53,962 bases of DNA from Raineya orbicola (lineage in GTDB: Bacteria; Bacteroidota; Bacteroidia; Cytophagales; Thermonemataceae), in assembly GCF_002843425.1 (NCBI RefSeq), contig NZ_NKXO01000025.1, forward strand, positions 1-53,962, written 5' to 3'. Positions 28,029 to 36,002 of the stretch are shown here, in pieces (the stretch's first letter is position 1; every line of letters begins with the position of its first letter). The notes below the pieces were generated by a model, which did no database searches, was not told where the DNA came from, and saw only the letters and a list, made by a program, of their open reading frames with translations. Both the position numbers and the translations under genes were made by a program.

Positions 28029-30053
28029 ATGAAAACTTGTAGGTTTTTATTGCTATTGCTTTTGCTAATGGTAGGACAAAAAAACACCTTTTCGCAAGGA
28101 AAACTTGTTTTGGTAGGTGGAGGCACTGAAATTCAGGGTGGTTGGAGCGATGCTCCTTATCAGTGGGCGGTTAATCAGTCTGTTAATAAAAAAGTGGCTA
28201 TTATCAGCTATCAGACGCAAGATAATTGGCTTCGGAATTACTTTTTGAGCTTGGGAGCCACAGATGCTACTAATTTTACCATTAGTACCACTGCTCAAGC
28301 AAATTCGCCTACGACATATAGCGACTTGATGAACCACGATGTTTTCTTTTTCAAAGGAGGCGACCAAAGCCAATATTACACGCTTTACAAAGGAACACTC
28401 GTAGAGCAAGCTGTTGAAGATAAATTCAATGCAGGGGGCGTGATTGCAGGAACTTCGGCGGGTATGGCAATTCTTTCATCAATTTTGTTCAGTGCTGAAA
28501 ATGGTAGTCTTTTTCCCCCCGATGCTCTTGAAAATATCAATTCGCCTTATTATTCTTTGAAAAACGATTTTATACACATTTTCCCTAATTTTGTCTTTGA
28601 CACTCACTTTGCAGAAAGAGGCAGAAATGCCCGTTTGATGGGTTTTTTGGCAAAATGGTACCAACAGACAGGTAATTTCGTTAAAGGTATTGGCGTTGAT
28701 GATAAAACGGCTCTTTGCATAGATGCTTCTAAAAATGCGACCTGTTACGGCTCAGGGGCAGTGCATATTTACGCTCCACAAAGTTTTTCTTTCCCAAATA
28801 ACAAAATTTACACGCCTGACCTCAAAGCTCATATTCTCCTGCACGGACACCAAATCAATCTGAATACTCTGACAATGTTGCAAGAAGCGAGTAGTTTTGT
28901 TAGTCCTACCGTATCGCAAGAAAACGCCAATTATCAGGTTTGGCTCAGCGGGGGTGAAGGAATAAGCGAAAATGGAAATCTTTTGCAAGACTTTGTAAAT
29001 AGTGGCAGTGTGAATGATAATATTCTCATTGTAACAGGAAGCGATACTGTGGTAGCTCATCAGTACCGACAAAATTTGCGTAGCAGAGGGGCTACAGGCA
29101 ATATTACCATTCTGCAAACCATTGCCGCAAATAATCAGAGTGATAAATATCAATTGCGTAATGCTATCAGGCTTTCAAAAAAGGTGCTTTTTGTCAATAT
29201 TACGGGCTTTGCGAATTTCTTTCAGTTTATCAATGGTGGTGAAACAGGAGCTTTGCTTAATTCGCATATTCGCCGCAATCAGATTTTGAATCTTTTTATA
29301 GGCGAAAACAGCAAATTAGCAGGAAAAATTTACGTAACCAACAACCGAGCCAACAAATACAACGCCTACGACGGTAATTTGAGTTTTAGCAATGGCTTGT
29401 CTCTCTTGAATACTACTACTATTTTGCCCAATGCCTTTAACCCCAGCGATAATGATTTTTACGAAAACAATAGTTGTGCAGTGAGTTATGCAGTGGCAAA
29501 ATATCGCTTGAAATTTGGTATTTACTTAAATCGCAATAGTTGGCTCAAATTTTATCAGCAAGCGGGGCAAAATTTTTTCACTTCGGCGGGAACTTATTCG
29601 GCAATGGTGCTTATCAATGGCAATACACGTGGGGGACTTGCTACGCAAATTGCTAGCACTGCTACCAATCAGCCGCGTAATATTGCGGGGTTTTCGGAAG
29701 TGTATTATGCTCTACTGCACGGAAATAATACGCTTTCAGTAGGAGTGCCTGTTCCTACCAACGATGAAAATTATACTTTGGAAAATCCTGTGGTTTCAGG
29801 TCTTGTCAGTTCCTTTGCAAAAGAAGTTTTGCTTTATCCTAATCCTGCTCGGCATTTTGTAAAAATTGAATGGCTAAATGCACCTTTGGAAGTAACCATT
29901 TGCGATGTAAGTGGCAGGTGGTGTTCGGAAAAGTATCGTGGAGAAGGGTTTTTACAAATCAACACACAATTCTTTCAGAAGGGTCTGTATGTGGTGCTTA
30001 TCAAAAATGCCCAAAACGGACAAATCTTGATGAAAAAACTAACGATTTACTAA
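28029..30053 (+). CDS. Secreted cyanophycinase-like (peptidase S51) protein with T9SS sorting domain
   Basis: A 674-residue exported protein. After a signal peptide (MKTCRFLLLLLLLMVGQK...) comes a cyanophycinase/S51 domain: KLVLVGGGTE, FFFKGGDQSQY and the nucleophile motif GVIAGTSAGMAI with Ser 143. The second half (about 300-450) resembles a divergent copy (VWLSGGEG..., VNDNILIVTGSDT, INGGETGALL) lacking the GTSAG serine. The last 80 residues start with LLYPNPARHFVKIEW and end with LMKKLTIY, a type A T9SS sorting domain, so the protein is exported to the cell surface or medium. Cyanophycin (multi-L-arginyl-poly-L-aspartate) or isoaspartyl peptides are likely substrates. Confidence 0.85.
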   Translation: MKTCRFLLLLLLLMVGQKNTFSQGKLVLVGGGTEIQGGWSDAPYQWAVNQSVNKKVAIISYQTQDNWLRNYFLSLGATDATNFTISTTAQANSPTTYSDLMNHDVFFFKGGDQSQYYTLYKGTLVEQAVEDKFNAGGVIAGTSAGMAILSSILFSAENGSLFPPDALENINSPYYSLKNDFIHIFPNFVFDTHFAERGRNARLMGFLAKWYQQTGNFVKGIGVDDKTALCIDASKNATCYGSGAVHIYAPQSFSFPNNKIYTPDLKAHILLHGHQINLNTLTMLQEASSFVSPTVSQENANYQVWLSGGEGISENGNLLQDFVNSGSVNDNILIVTGSDTVVAHQYRQNLRSRGATGNITILQTIAANNQSDKYQLRNAIRLSKKVLFVNITGFANFFQFINGGETGALLNSHIRRNQILNLFIGENSKLAGKIYVTNNRANKYNAYDGNLSFSNGLSLLNTTTILPNAFNPSDNDFYENNSCAVSYAVAKYRLKFGIYLNRNSWLKFYQQAGQNFFTSAGTYSAMVLINGNTRGGLATQIASTATNQPRNIAGFSEVYYALLHGNNTLSVGVPVPTNDENYTLENPVVSGLVSSFAKEVLLYPNPARHFVKIEWLNAPLEVTICDVSGRWCSEKYRGEGFLQINTQFFQKGLYVVLIKNAQNGQILMKKLTIY

Positions 30054-30060
30054 AACAAAG

Positions 30061-30837
30061 ATGCCTTCGCCCAAAATATCCATTATTACCATTACTTACA
30101 ACGCCGAAAAACATTTAGAGAGAACGCTCAAAAGTGTAATTCTGCAAACCTACACCAACAAAGAGTACATCATCATTGATGGCAATTCTACCGATGGCAC
30201 GCTTGCAATTATCAAAAGAAATGCTCATTACCTTGACTATTGGATTAGTGAGCCTGATAAAGGGCTTTATGATGCTATGAATAAAGGGCTTGCCCAAGCC
30301 ACAGGCGACTATGTGGTTTTTATGAATGCAGGCGATACTTTCTATGAGGATACGACTTTGGAAAAAGTTTTTGCCCTGAATGCAGATGCAGACGTTTATT
30401 ATGGCGATGCAATGATAATAGCTGAAAATTCTTTGCAACCTTTGGGTTTGCGTAGTCAAATTACTCCTCATTGTTTGCCCGAGCGACTTTCTTGGAAAGA
30501 TTTACGCAAAGGATTAGTAGTTTGTCATCAGGCATTTATTGTCAAAAAAAGCATTTGTGAGCCTTACGACCTTACTTATACGCTTTCCGCTGATATTGAT
30601 TGGGTAATTCGGGTGCTTCAAAAGGCTACCAATGTTGTAAATACACAAGAAATCATAGCGACCTATCTGCTCGGAGGACTGACTACCCAAAAACGAAACA
30701 TTTCTTTGCAAGAGCGTTACCGAATCTTGCAAAAACACTTTGGTTTTTTACCAAATCTATTCAATCACATTCAAATAGCCTTCCGAGGATTGCTCTTTGC
30801 TTTGCGAAATAAGAAAAATTATTGGAAAAATATGTGA
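30061..30837 (+). CDS. Glycosyltransferase family 2
   Basis: A 258-residue GT-A-fold glycosyltransferase. The nucleotide-sugar site SIITITYNAEKHLERTLKSV (residues 6-25), the DGNSTDGT motif and the DxD-like region MNAGD (about 90) are visible; a C-terminal amphipathic stretch follows. It resembles the WcaA/colanic-acid branch that adds single sugars to surface polysaccharides. It starts 7 bases after the cyanophycinase-like gene, so it probably shares its transcript, although the two functions have no evident link. Donor and acceptor unknown. Confidence 0.9.
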   Translation: MPSPKISIITITYNAEKHLERTLKSVILQTYTNKEYIIIDGNSTDGTLAIIKRNAHYLDYWISEPDKGLYDAMNKGLAQATGDYVVFMNAGDTFYEDTTLEKVFALNADADVYYGDAMIIAENSLQPLGLRSQITPHCLPERLSWKDLRKGLVVCHQAFIVKKSICEPYDLTYTLSADIDWVIRVLQKATNVVNTQEIIATYLLGGLTTQKRNISLQERYRILQKHFGFLPNLFNHIQIAFRGLLFALRNKKNYWKNM

Positions 30838-30869
30838 ATAGCGAGAAACCTTCAAGGCTATTTATTTTT
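30837..30869 (+). terminator. Possible terminator after the glycosyltransferase gene
   Basis: AATAGC (30837-30842) pairs with GCTATT (30857-30862), followed by TATTTTTC. The six-base stem and long loop make it weak. Confidence 0.4.
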
Positions 30870-30976
30870 CTGAAAAAAAGGATTCCCCATCGCCAAAATT
30901 ATAATTTTATTACACTCAAAATTTTTTACCTTTTTGAAACATTTTCCCACTTGCATACGTAATATTTATAAAAGCC

Positions 30977-31008
30977 TTTGTATTTTAGCAAAGATTCTTT
31001 TATTTTTA
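30977..31008 (+). promoter_or_regulatory. Promoter of the lipoprotein-subtilase pair
   Basis: TTTG (30977-30980), 20 bases, TATTTTTA (31001-31008), one base from TAnnTTTG. It lies 60 bases before the ATG at 31068. The rest of the 230-base gap is A/T-rich without other visible features. Confidence 0.5.
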
Positions 31009-31067
31009 CCAAGTAAGGAGCAACCCTCTGCCTGTAAGTGAGGGAGAAATAAACCAACAAATATTTT

Positions 31068-31457
31068 ATGCAAACACTAAAAATTTTAGGCTTTTTAGCC
31101 ACGATTGGGCTGATAGCCGCCAGCACTGCTTGCAACAAAAAATCCCCCAACCCGCAAGAGGAGTGCATTGAGGGAGTGGTTATCGCTGAAGCAAGAAAAA
31201 TGAATGAAAATCCTGACCTTTCAATGATATGTTTTACGGTAGTTCAAATTAAAAATAGAAATATTGGGGTCAATTGGAAGGGTTTTAATAATTGTGTGGT
31301 AATAGAGAACCTAGACAAGAGTAAGCAAGTGGTTGGTACAAAAATTTTCTTTAAAAACTACTCTGTAATAGATGAGTGGGGTTATCACACAGATTGTTTT
31401 CCTCCACCTAATGTTCTCATAAGTATTCAAAACCAATGTAATTTATTTAATCAATAA
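31068..31457 (+). CDS. Small lipoprotein of unknown function
   Basis: A 129-residue protein I do not recognise. It has a lipoprotein signal with the lipobox ASTAC, and a mature region of about 108 residues with five further cysteines (in EECIEG, MICFTV, NNCVVIE, TDCFPPP, NQCNLF), suggesting disulfides in an exported fold. It ends 12 bases before a secreted subtilase and shares its promoter; an inhibitor or helper of that protease is possible but only inferred from position. Confidence 0.7.
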   Translation: MQTLKILGFLATIGLIAASTACNKKSPNPQEECIEGVVIAEARKMNENPDLSMICFTVVQIKNRNIGVNWKGFNNCVVIENLDKSKQVVGTKIFFKNYSVIDEWGYHTDCFPPPNVLISIQNQCNLFNQ

Positions 31458-31469
31458 TATTTAAGGATT

Positions 31470-33833
31470 ATGAAGATATCTCTATTATTTGCTGTATTTT
31501 TTTCTTTTACATTTACATTAGCCCAGTCTGTTTTTTATCGTTATGAAAACAGAATAATAACTTTGGAGTCAGATACTACCACCATAGTTATTTTTCATAA
31601 TGAAAAAATGCAAATTGGGGGGGGTAAAAGTTTGATTATCAGAAATTTATCTACAAAACCTTTTACTCTTTATTTGCGAAACCTATCACCAAATAGTTTT
31701 TTGTTGAAATTAAAAAATGGTTCATTATTTAATACTTTAATATCCGAGCTAAACTCTCTGAAGAATACCTTTCCTGATTTGCAATTTTTGATAGCTTTCA
31801 AATACAAAGGAGAGCAAGTATATCCAACCAATCAAATAGTCCTCGCCCTAAAACCAAATTCTACTATTATACAAGTAGAGCAACTTTTTGGAAGCAAATT
31901 CAATAAGACAAGTTACCAAGAGTTGTTAGGTACCTACCTCATAGATATAAAGGAAGTTAGTGAACTTTTTGCACTCACAGAAGCTATTTACGGAAGTGGT
32001 CTTGTTGAATGGGTAGAACCAAACCTCATATCTGGTAGTCCTTGTAATCCTTTGTACCCACTACAATATTATCTGAATAACACAGGACAAGGAGGAGGCA
32101 GACCAAATATAGATATCAACGCCCCTGAGGCTTGGGACTTAATAAATACTTGTGCAAGTACAAATCAAAAGGTAAGAGTAGCTGTGCTAGATGATGGTAT
32201 AGAGCCACACGAAGATTTAAGTTGCTTGTTACTGAATGGTTTAGATGTCCGTAATCGGGATAATCCTGGAAGACCTACAACATTTTTTGACTTTCACGGA
32301 CAGGCTTGTGCTGGTATAATTGGTGCAAATAATGACACCATTGGTATCATTGGAATTGCTACAAATTTGGAAATACTTTCTGTAAGAATGATAAGTGAAG
32401 GTCTTGCATACTCAAATGTGGAAATAGCTAATAGTATAGTATGGTCTTGGCATATTGGTAAAGCAGATATATTAAGTTGTTCTTGGAAATTGGATACTCC
32501 TTCAAACTTAATTACCAATTCAATCCAAAATGCTTTAACTATGGGTAGAAATGGGAAAGGCTGTGTTGTAGTATTTGCCTCTGGTAATAGTTTTGGAAAT
32601 GTACTTTATCCAGGTAACCTACCCGGTGTAATAACAGTAGGAGCAATTGATAAAAATGGAAATTTACATGACTATAGCAGTCGCGGTCCCGAGATTGATT
32701 TAGTAGCTCCAAGTGGTGGTATTATTGGAGACATTGTAACGCTTGGTAGGAATAATCAGTACATATTTAACTTCAATGGCACATCAGCGGCTTGCCCTCA
32801 GGTAGCAGGGGTAGCGGCATTGTTATTGCAAGTAAATCCTAATCTTACAGAAGCCCAAGTGCGTACTATTCTGCAAGAAACAGCCCAAGATTTAGGAGAG
32901 CCAGGGTTTGATAACAATTATGGTTATGGCTTGGTAGATGCCTATGCGGCGGTGTTAAGGGCTATTTCGAGTAATGCTCAAATTGTAGGTCCGAGTGTGT
33001 TTTGCCAAACGGCTACTTTTACGCTCACTAATGCACCTACTTGTATGAGTGTTACTTGGTCAGTGGGTCCTAATCTTAGCATTGTAAGCAGTAATACGAA
33101 TACACTTGTAGTATCTACCAATGTATCGAGTAACACGAGTAGTTTTATTCAGGCTCAAGTAGGAGGCACTACAATTACCTACAATGTATTGCTCACGCCT
33201 TCGGCGGCGGCACAAATACAAAACATCATTGGACCTACTCAGGTATGGCGGGGACAAATCGTAAATTATCGTATCAATCCTGTACCAGGTGCTACGGGGT
33301 ATCGTTGGTGGGTGGTGCCCGTAGATCCTGCTACATCACAGCCTATTGTGCCATACAATTGTACGGGATATTTCTGTTGGGGCTATGCACCTGGTCATAA
33401 TGGTACGGGCTTGTCTTGTAGTTTTAGAGTAGGGGAGACCGATGGACAAATCTACGTAGAGGCACTAGGGACAAACCCTTGCAATAGTGGCATAGGCACG
33501 ATTAGAGCCGTATATCAGGCAACGGGTTGCCCGCCCAATGGGGAAAAGTGCTACAATTTACGCATATCCAATCCTTATCCAAACCCTACGGGTAATGTGT
33601 TGCAGGTAAAAATAGAGCATAGTGAAAATGATGAAGAGGTACTGGCAATGTTTGCCCAAACACCTTACGAAATCAGGCTCTATAATGCCCAAGGGGAGCA
33701 AAAAATAAGATTGGAGAATGTTCAGGGTATAGAAACACAATTCATGGTATCACATCTGCCACAAGGTTTGTATTACCTGAAAGTATTGCACCCTGAATTT
33801 GGGATATTAGAAAAAATGATTGTGAAAGAGTAA
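31470..33833 (+). CDS. Secreted subtilisin-like serine protease (S8) with T9SS sorting domain
   Basis: A 787-residue extracellular protease. A signal peptide ends near TFTLAQS. A propeptide with I9-like features (about 95-190, LVEWVEPNLIS) precedes the S8 domain with Asp 241 (VAVLDDG), His 276 (FHGQACAG) and Ser 439 (NGTSAACPQVAG). Behind it come an Ig/PKD-like region (about 500-680) and a type A T9SS sorting domain beginning NPYPNPTGNVLQ (about 705) and ending in EKMIVKE. All catalytic residues are present. A run of eight G (31617-31624, codons 50-52) near the front is unusual in this low-G+C sequence. Codon use at the front half is more A/T-rich than in the tail. Confidence 0.92.
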   Translation: MKISLLFAVFFSFTFTLAQSVFYRYENRIITLESDTTTIVIFHNEKMQIGGGKSLIIRNLSTKPFTLYLRNLSPNSFLLKLKNGSLFNTLISELNSLKNTFPDLQFLIAFKYKGEQVYPTNQIVLALKPNSTIIQVEQLFGSKFNKTSYQELLGTYLIDIKEVSELFALTEAIYGSGLVEWVEPNLISGSPCNPLYPLQYYLNNTGQGGGRPNIDINAPEAWDLINTCASTNQKVRVAVLDDGIEPHEDLSCLLLNGLDVRNRDNPGRPTTFFDFHGQACAGIIGANNDTIGIIGIATNLEILSVRMISEGLAYSNVEIANSIVWSWHIGKADILSCSWKLDTPSNLITNSIQNALTMGRNGKGCVVVFASGNSFGNVLYPGNLPGVITVGAIDKNGNLHDYSSRGPEIDLVAPSGGIIGDIVTLGRNNQYIFNFNGTSAACPQVAGVAALLLQVNPNLTEAQVRTILQETAQDLGEPGFDNNYGYGLVDAYAAVLRAISSNAQIVGPSVFCQTATFTLTNAPTCMSVTWSVGPNLSIVSSNTNTLVVSTNVSSNTSSFIQAQVGGTTITYNVLLTPSAAAQIQNIIGPTQVWRGQIVNYRINPVPGATGYRWWVVPVDPATSQPIVPYNCTGYFCWGYAPGHNGTGLSCSFRVGETDGQIYVEALGTNPCNSGIGTIRAVYQATGCPPNGEKCYNLRISNPYPNPTGNVLQVKIEHSENDEEVLAMFAQTPYEIRLYNAQGEQKIRLENVQGIETQFMVSHLPQGLYYLKVLHPEFGILEKMIVKE

Positions 33834-33855
33834 TTTCTAATCTACTCTTTCAGAT

Positions 33856-33893
33856 AGCGATACTATTCACCCCGAGAGTAGTATCGCTTTTTT
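33856..33893 (+). terminator. Terminator of the subtilase gene
   Basis: AGCGATACTA (33856-33865) pairs perfectly with TAGTATCGCT (33879-33888) around a 13-base loop, followed by TTTTT. It lies 23 bases after the stop codon. Confidence 0.88.
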
Positions 33894-33902
33894 ACAGAAA
33901 AC

Positions 33903-34613
33903 TCACAAAAACTCTTTCAATTCGCCAAGGCAACTAATTTCATAAGAGGGCTTTCTATTGTGTGGGACTTTTTTTGGATTGTAAAAAACGCAATCCAGAC
34001 CTATTTGCAAAGCTCCTTCAATATCGGTGAGTAAATTATCTCCAATCATCAGGCAATTTTCTTTGGGACATTGTACTTTTTGCAAAAGATATTCAAAAAT
34101 GCCTTTTTGGGGCTTTTTACAGCCTGCTTCTTGCGAGGTTACAATTTCCTGAAAGTACGACAATATGCCTGCACTTTCCATTTTTATCCGCTGAATTTCA
34201 GGAAAGCCATTAGTAATGATGTGTAACTTATATTTTTGAGAAAGATAATCCAGCATTTCTTTGGCTTGGGGCAAAAGATGAGGCTTGCGGGGTGTTTTTT
34301 CCAAATAGATTTGCGAGAAAGCAATAGATAAATCGGGGTTATGAAAATCAAACTCCTGAAAAACCATAGTAAAACGCTTTTCTCGCAACTCTTGGGCAGT
34401 AATTTGTTCGGTATCGTGTAGATGCCATAAATGAGCATTTACTTCGTGAAAAACCGCCAAAAACTGCTCTTTGGGAATAATTCGTTCATCTAAAAAGTCT
34501 TTATGCAGTTCTAAAAGGGTTTCGTTAGAATTTTTTTCAAAATCCCAAAGGGTGTGGTCTAAATCAAAGAAAATATGCTGATAACAAGCGATTTTATGCT
34601 CGGTAAAGTTCAT
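33903..34613 (-). CDS. YjjG-type HAD pyrimidine nucleotidase
   Basis: A 236-residue cytoplasmic HAD phosphatase of the YjjG group, which dephosphorylates non-canonical pyrimidine nucleotides such as dUMP and 5-fluoro-dUMP. Motif I is FFDLDHTLWDFEKNS (about 16-30), where the HTLWDF form is characteristic of YjjG; motif II ITNGFPEIQ, and motifs III/IV with the lysine CKKPQKG and GDNLLTDIEG follow. Alternative: another HAD nucleotidase. It is transcribed alone from a promoter back-to-back with that of the next gene. Confidence 0.88.
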   Translation of the reverse strand: MNFTEHKIACYQHIFFDLDHTLWDFEKNSNETLLELHKDFLDERIIPKEQFLAVFHEVNAHLWHLHDTEQITAQELREKRFTMVFQEFDFHNPDLSIAFSQIYLEKTPRKPHLLPQAKEMLDYLSQKYKLHIITNGFPEIQRIKMESAGILSYFQEIVTSQEAGCKKPQKGIFEYLLQKVQCPKENCLMIGDNLLTDIEGALQIGLDCVFYNPKKVPHNRKPSYEISCLGELKEFL

Positions 34614-34648
34614 TTTTCGCTTTTTAATGAAAAAACATTTTCACTAAA

Positions 34649-34681
34649 CAAAGTTAAAAAATTTTACGAGCTTTTCCCAAA
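34649..34681 (-). promoter_or_regulatory. Promoter of the YjjG-type gene
   Basis: On the minus strand TTTG (34681-34678), 21 bases, TAACTTTG (34656-34649). The predicted start is about 30 bases before the ATG. Confidence 0.6.
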
Positions 34682-34683
34682 AG

Positions 34684-34710
34684 TTTGCGTATGATTTTTG
34701 CTTATATTTG
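34684..34710 (+). promoter_or_regulatory. Promoter of the META-like lipoprotein gene
   Basis: TATATTTG (34703-34710) is a full -7 match. A TTTG at 34684-34687 is only 15 bases upstream, shorter than usual. The predicted start of the RNA falls just a few bases before the ATG at 34723, so the leader would be very short. Confidence 0.5.
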
Positions 34711-34722
34711 CGAAAAAAGAAA

Positions 34723-35130
34723 ATGCAAAAGTTTGTAATCGGACTTTTTTTAATGAGTTTTATGACTTGCCAAAGCAAAAAAACAATGTCCCAAAGTGCT
34801 TCTCAAGCCAAAATTTATGGTAAATGGCAACTCGTGAGCATTACTGAAAAAAACACAGGCAAAAAGCAAGATTTTTCGGATAAAAGTTTCTTTGCCACTT
34901 TTACCCAAGATGGGCGTTTGCAATACAATTTAGACGTAAATGGTTGTGAAGGGAAATTCAGCCTTGTAGGAAAAGGTGAAATTCAGATGAACGCCACCGA
35001 TTTTGTATGTACGCAAGCCTGTTGCGATACGGTGCGTATCAATTATGTAGCTGTAAAACGCTATGAAATTCAAGGTAAAACCCTTAAATTATTTTCTGAG
35101 AACGAAATTTTGGAAATGAAAGCCTTGTAA
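34723..35130 (+). CDS. META/lipocalin-like lipoprotein
   Basis: A 135-residue exported lipoprotein. The ATG at 34723 gives MQKFVIGLFLMSFMTC, a lipoprotein signal with cysteine 16; an in-frame TTG at 34708 overlaps the promoter and is not likely. The mature part begins IYGKWQLVSITEKNTGKK and continues through FATFTQDGRLQYNLDVNGCEGKF to TLKLFSENEILEMKAL, the pattern of META/HslJ-like or lipocalin-like small beta-barrels that are common as Bacteroidota lipoproteins. Four cysteines (NGCEG, DFVCTQACCDT) may form disulfides. Function unknown. Confidence 0.75.
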   Translation: MQKFVIGLFLMSFMTCQSKKTMSQSASQAKIYGKWQLVSITEKNTGKKQDFSDKSFFATFTQDGRLQYNLDVNGCEGKFSLVGKGEIQMNATDFVCTQACCDTVRINYVAVKRYEIQGKTLKLFSENEILEMKAL

Positions 35131-35144
35131 GCCAGTTGGGGCAT

Positions 35145-35186
35145 AACTGCGAAAACACAAGGTTTCCAAAAGGTGCTTTCGCAGTT
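35145..35186. terminator. Inverted repeat between convergent genes
   Basis: AACTGCGAAA (35145-35154) and TTTCGCAGTT (35177-35186) pair perfectly; inside, CAC (35156-35158) and GTG (35173-35175) can extend the stem. It lies between the ends of the META-like and TetR genes. No long T run follows, so its terminator role is only probable. Confidence 0.5.
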
Positions 35187-35201
35187 GTGTAAATCATAAG
35201 C

Positions 35202-35852
35202 CTATTTTTGGAAGTTGAATTTGGCAAAATCTACAAGGCTATCCAAAAAGGTTCTTCCTGCAAGGTCAAAAAAGAGATTGACAGCCTTTTCTACGGCGGC
35301 ATCGGTACGTTCAAAGCCTTGCGAGGTGTCTTTTAGCCAAAAATTGAGCAGATACATCACCTGCCACCACAAAATCTCGGGATAGCTTTGGTTCAGAATA
35401 TTGCGGTTTTGTACTTCGCCTGTTTCAAGGGCTTCGTTGAGTAGCTCTTGGGCAAAGATTTTGAAACTCTCTTTGAAAGCCTTGTATTGCTCCTGTGAGC
35501 AAAGATTTTTGGTTTGCATTGCAATTTCTACAAAACTGCGATAGCCTTTGAGATTTTCAAGCCAAGTATAATAGAAAGCGAGTAGTTTTTCGCGTACCGA
35601 AAAACTCTGATATTGCTCATCTGTTTGTATTTGGCTTTTGGTAGTTTCAAACCAACCTTTCCAAATCTCTTGTGCCAAAGCACCTACACTGCTGTAATTT
35701 TCGTAGAAACTCTCTTCCGAAACTTCCAAGAATTTTGCGAGTTCATAAGCACTTTGAGGCAAACGATTGTTTTCCAAAGAAAACTTCACAAAACCCTCAC
35801 GCCAATCAATGTTTTGTGTATTTTCAGATTTATTTTTGCTTTGCTTTGCCAT
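35202..35852 (-). CDS. TetR/AcrR-family transcriptional regulator
   Basis: A 216-residue putative regulator. Residues about 35-75 (PQSAYELAKFLEVSEESFYENYSSVGALAQEIWKG) resemble a TetR helix-turn-helix region, and the remainder is a helical ligand-binding-type domain with conserved WWQVMYLLNFWLKDTSQGFE; similar Bacteroidota proteins carry this C-terminal domain. The N-terminal domain is more divergent than usual, so DNA binding is likely but not certain. It is divergent from the OmpA/TSP3 gene; that gene could be a target, though regulation is not visible. Confidence 0.7.
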   Translation of the reverse strand: MAKQSKNKSENTQNIDWREGFVKFSLENNRLPQSAYELAKFLEVSEESFYENYSSVGALAQEIWKGWFETTKSQIQTDEQYQSFSVREKLLAFYYTWLENLKGYRSFVEIAMQTKNLCSQEQYKAFKESFKIFAQELLNEALETGEVQNRNILNQSYPEILWWQVMYLLNFWLKDTSQGFERTDAAVEKAVNLFFDLAGRTFLDSLVDFAKFNFQK

Positions 35853-35926
35853 ATTTTTTGGTTTTTCAAATTTTTTAACTATGTTTGAAACAAGAAAGTT
35901 TGTTTTTGTGGTAAAGTTTTTATTTT

Positions 35927-35959
35927 TTTGCTAAAAAAACAACTCTTGCATTATTTTTG
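35927..35959 (+). promoter_or_regulatory. Promoter of the OmpA/TSP3 gene
   Basis: TTTG (35927-35930), 21 bases, TATTTTTG (35952-35959). The predicted start lies about 37 bases before the ATG at 36003. Confidence 0.65.
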
Positions 35960-36002
35960 TATTGCAAAAACCTAAATTTCAGCCCAAAATAAAAAAAGTG
36001 TT

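Noticed and set aside
35921-35938. TTTTTGCTAAAA-like sequences near other promoters as further copies of the aceA operator
   Set aside because: They lack the central CG of TTTCGCTAAA and are expected often in A/T-rich intergenic DNA.
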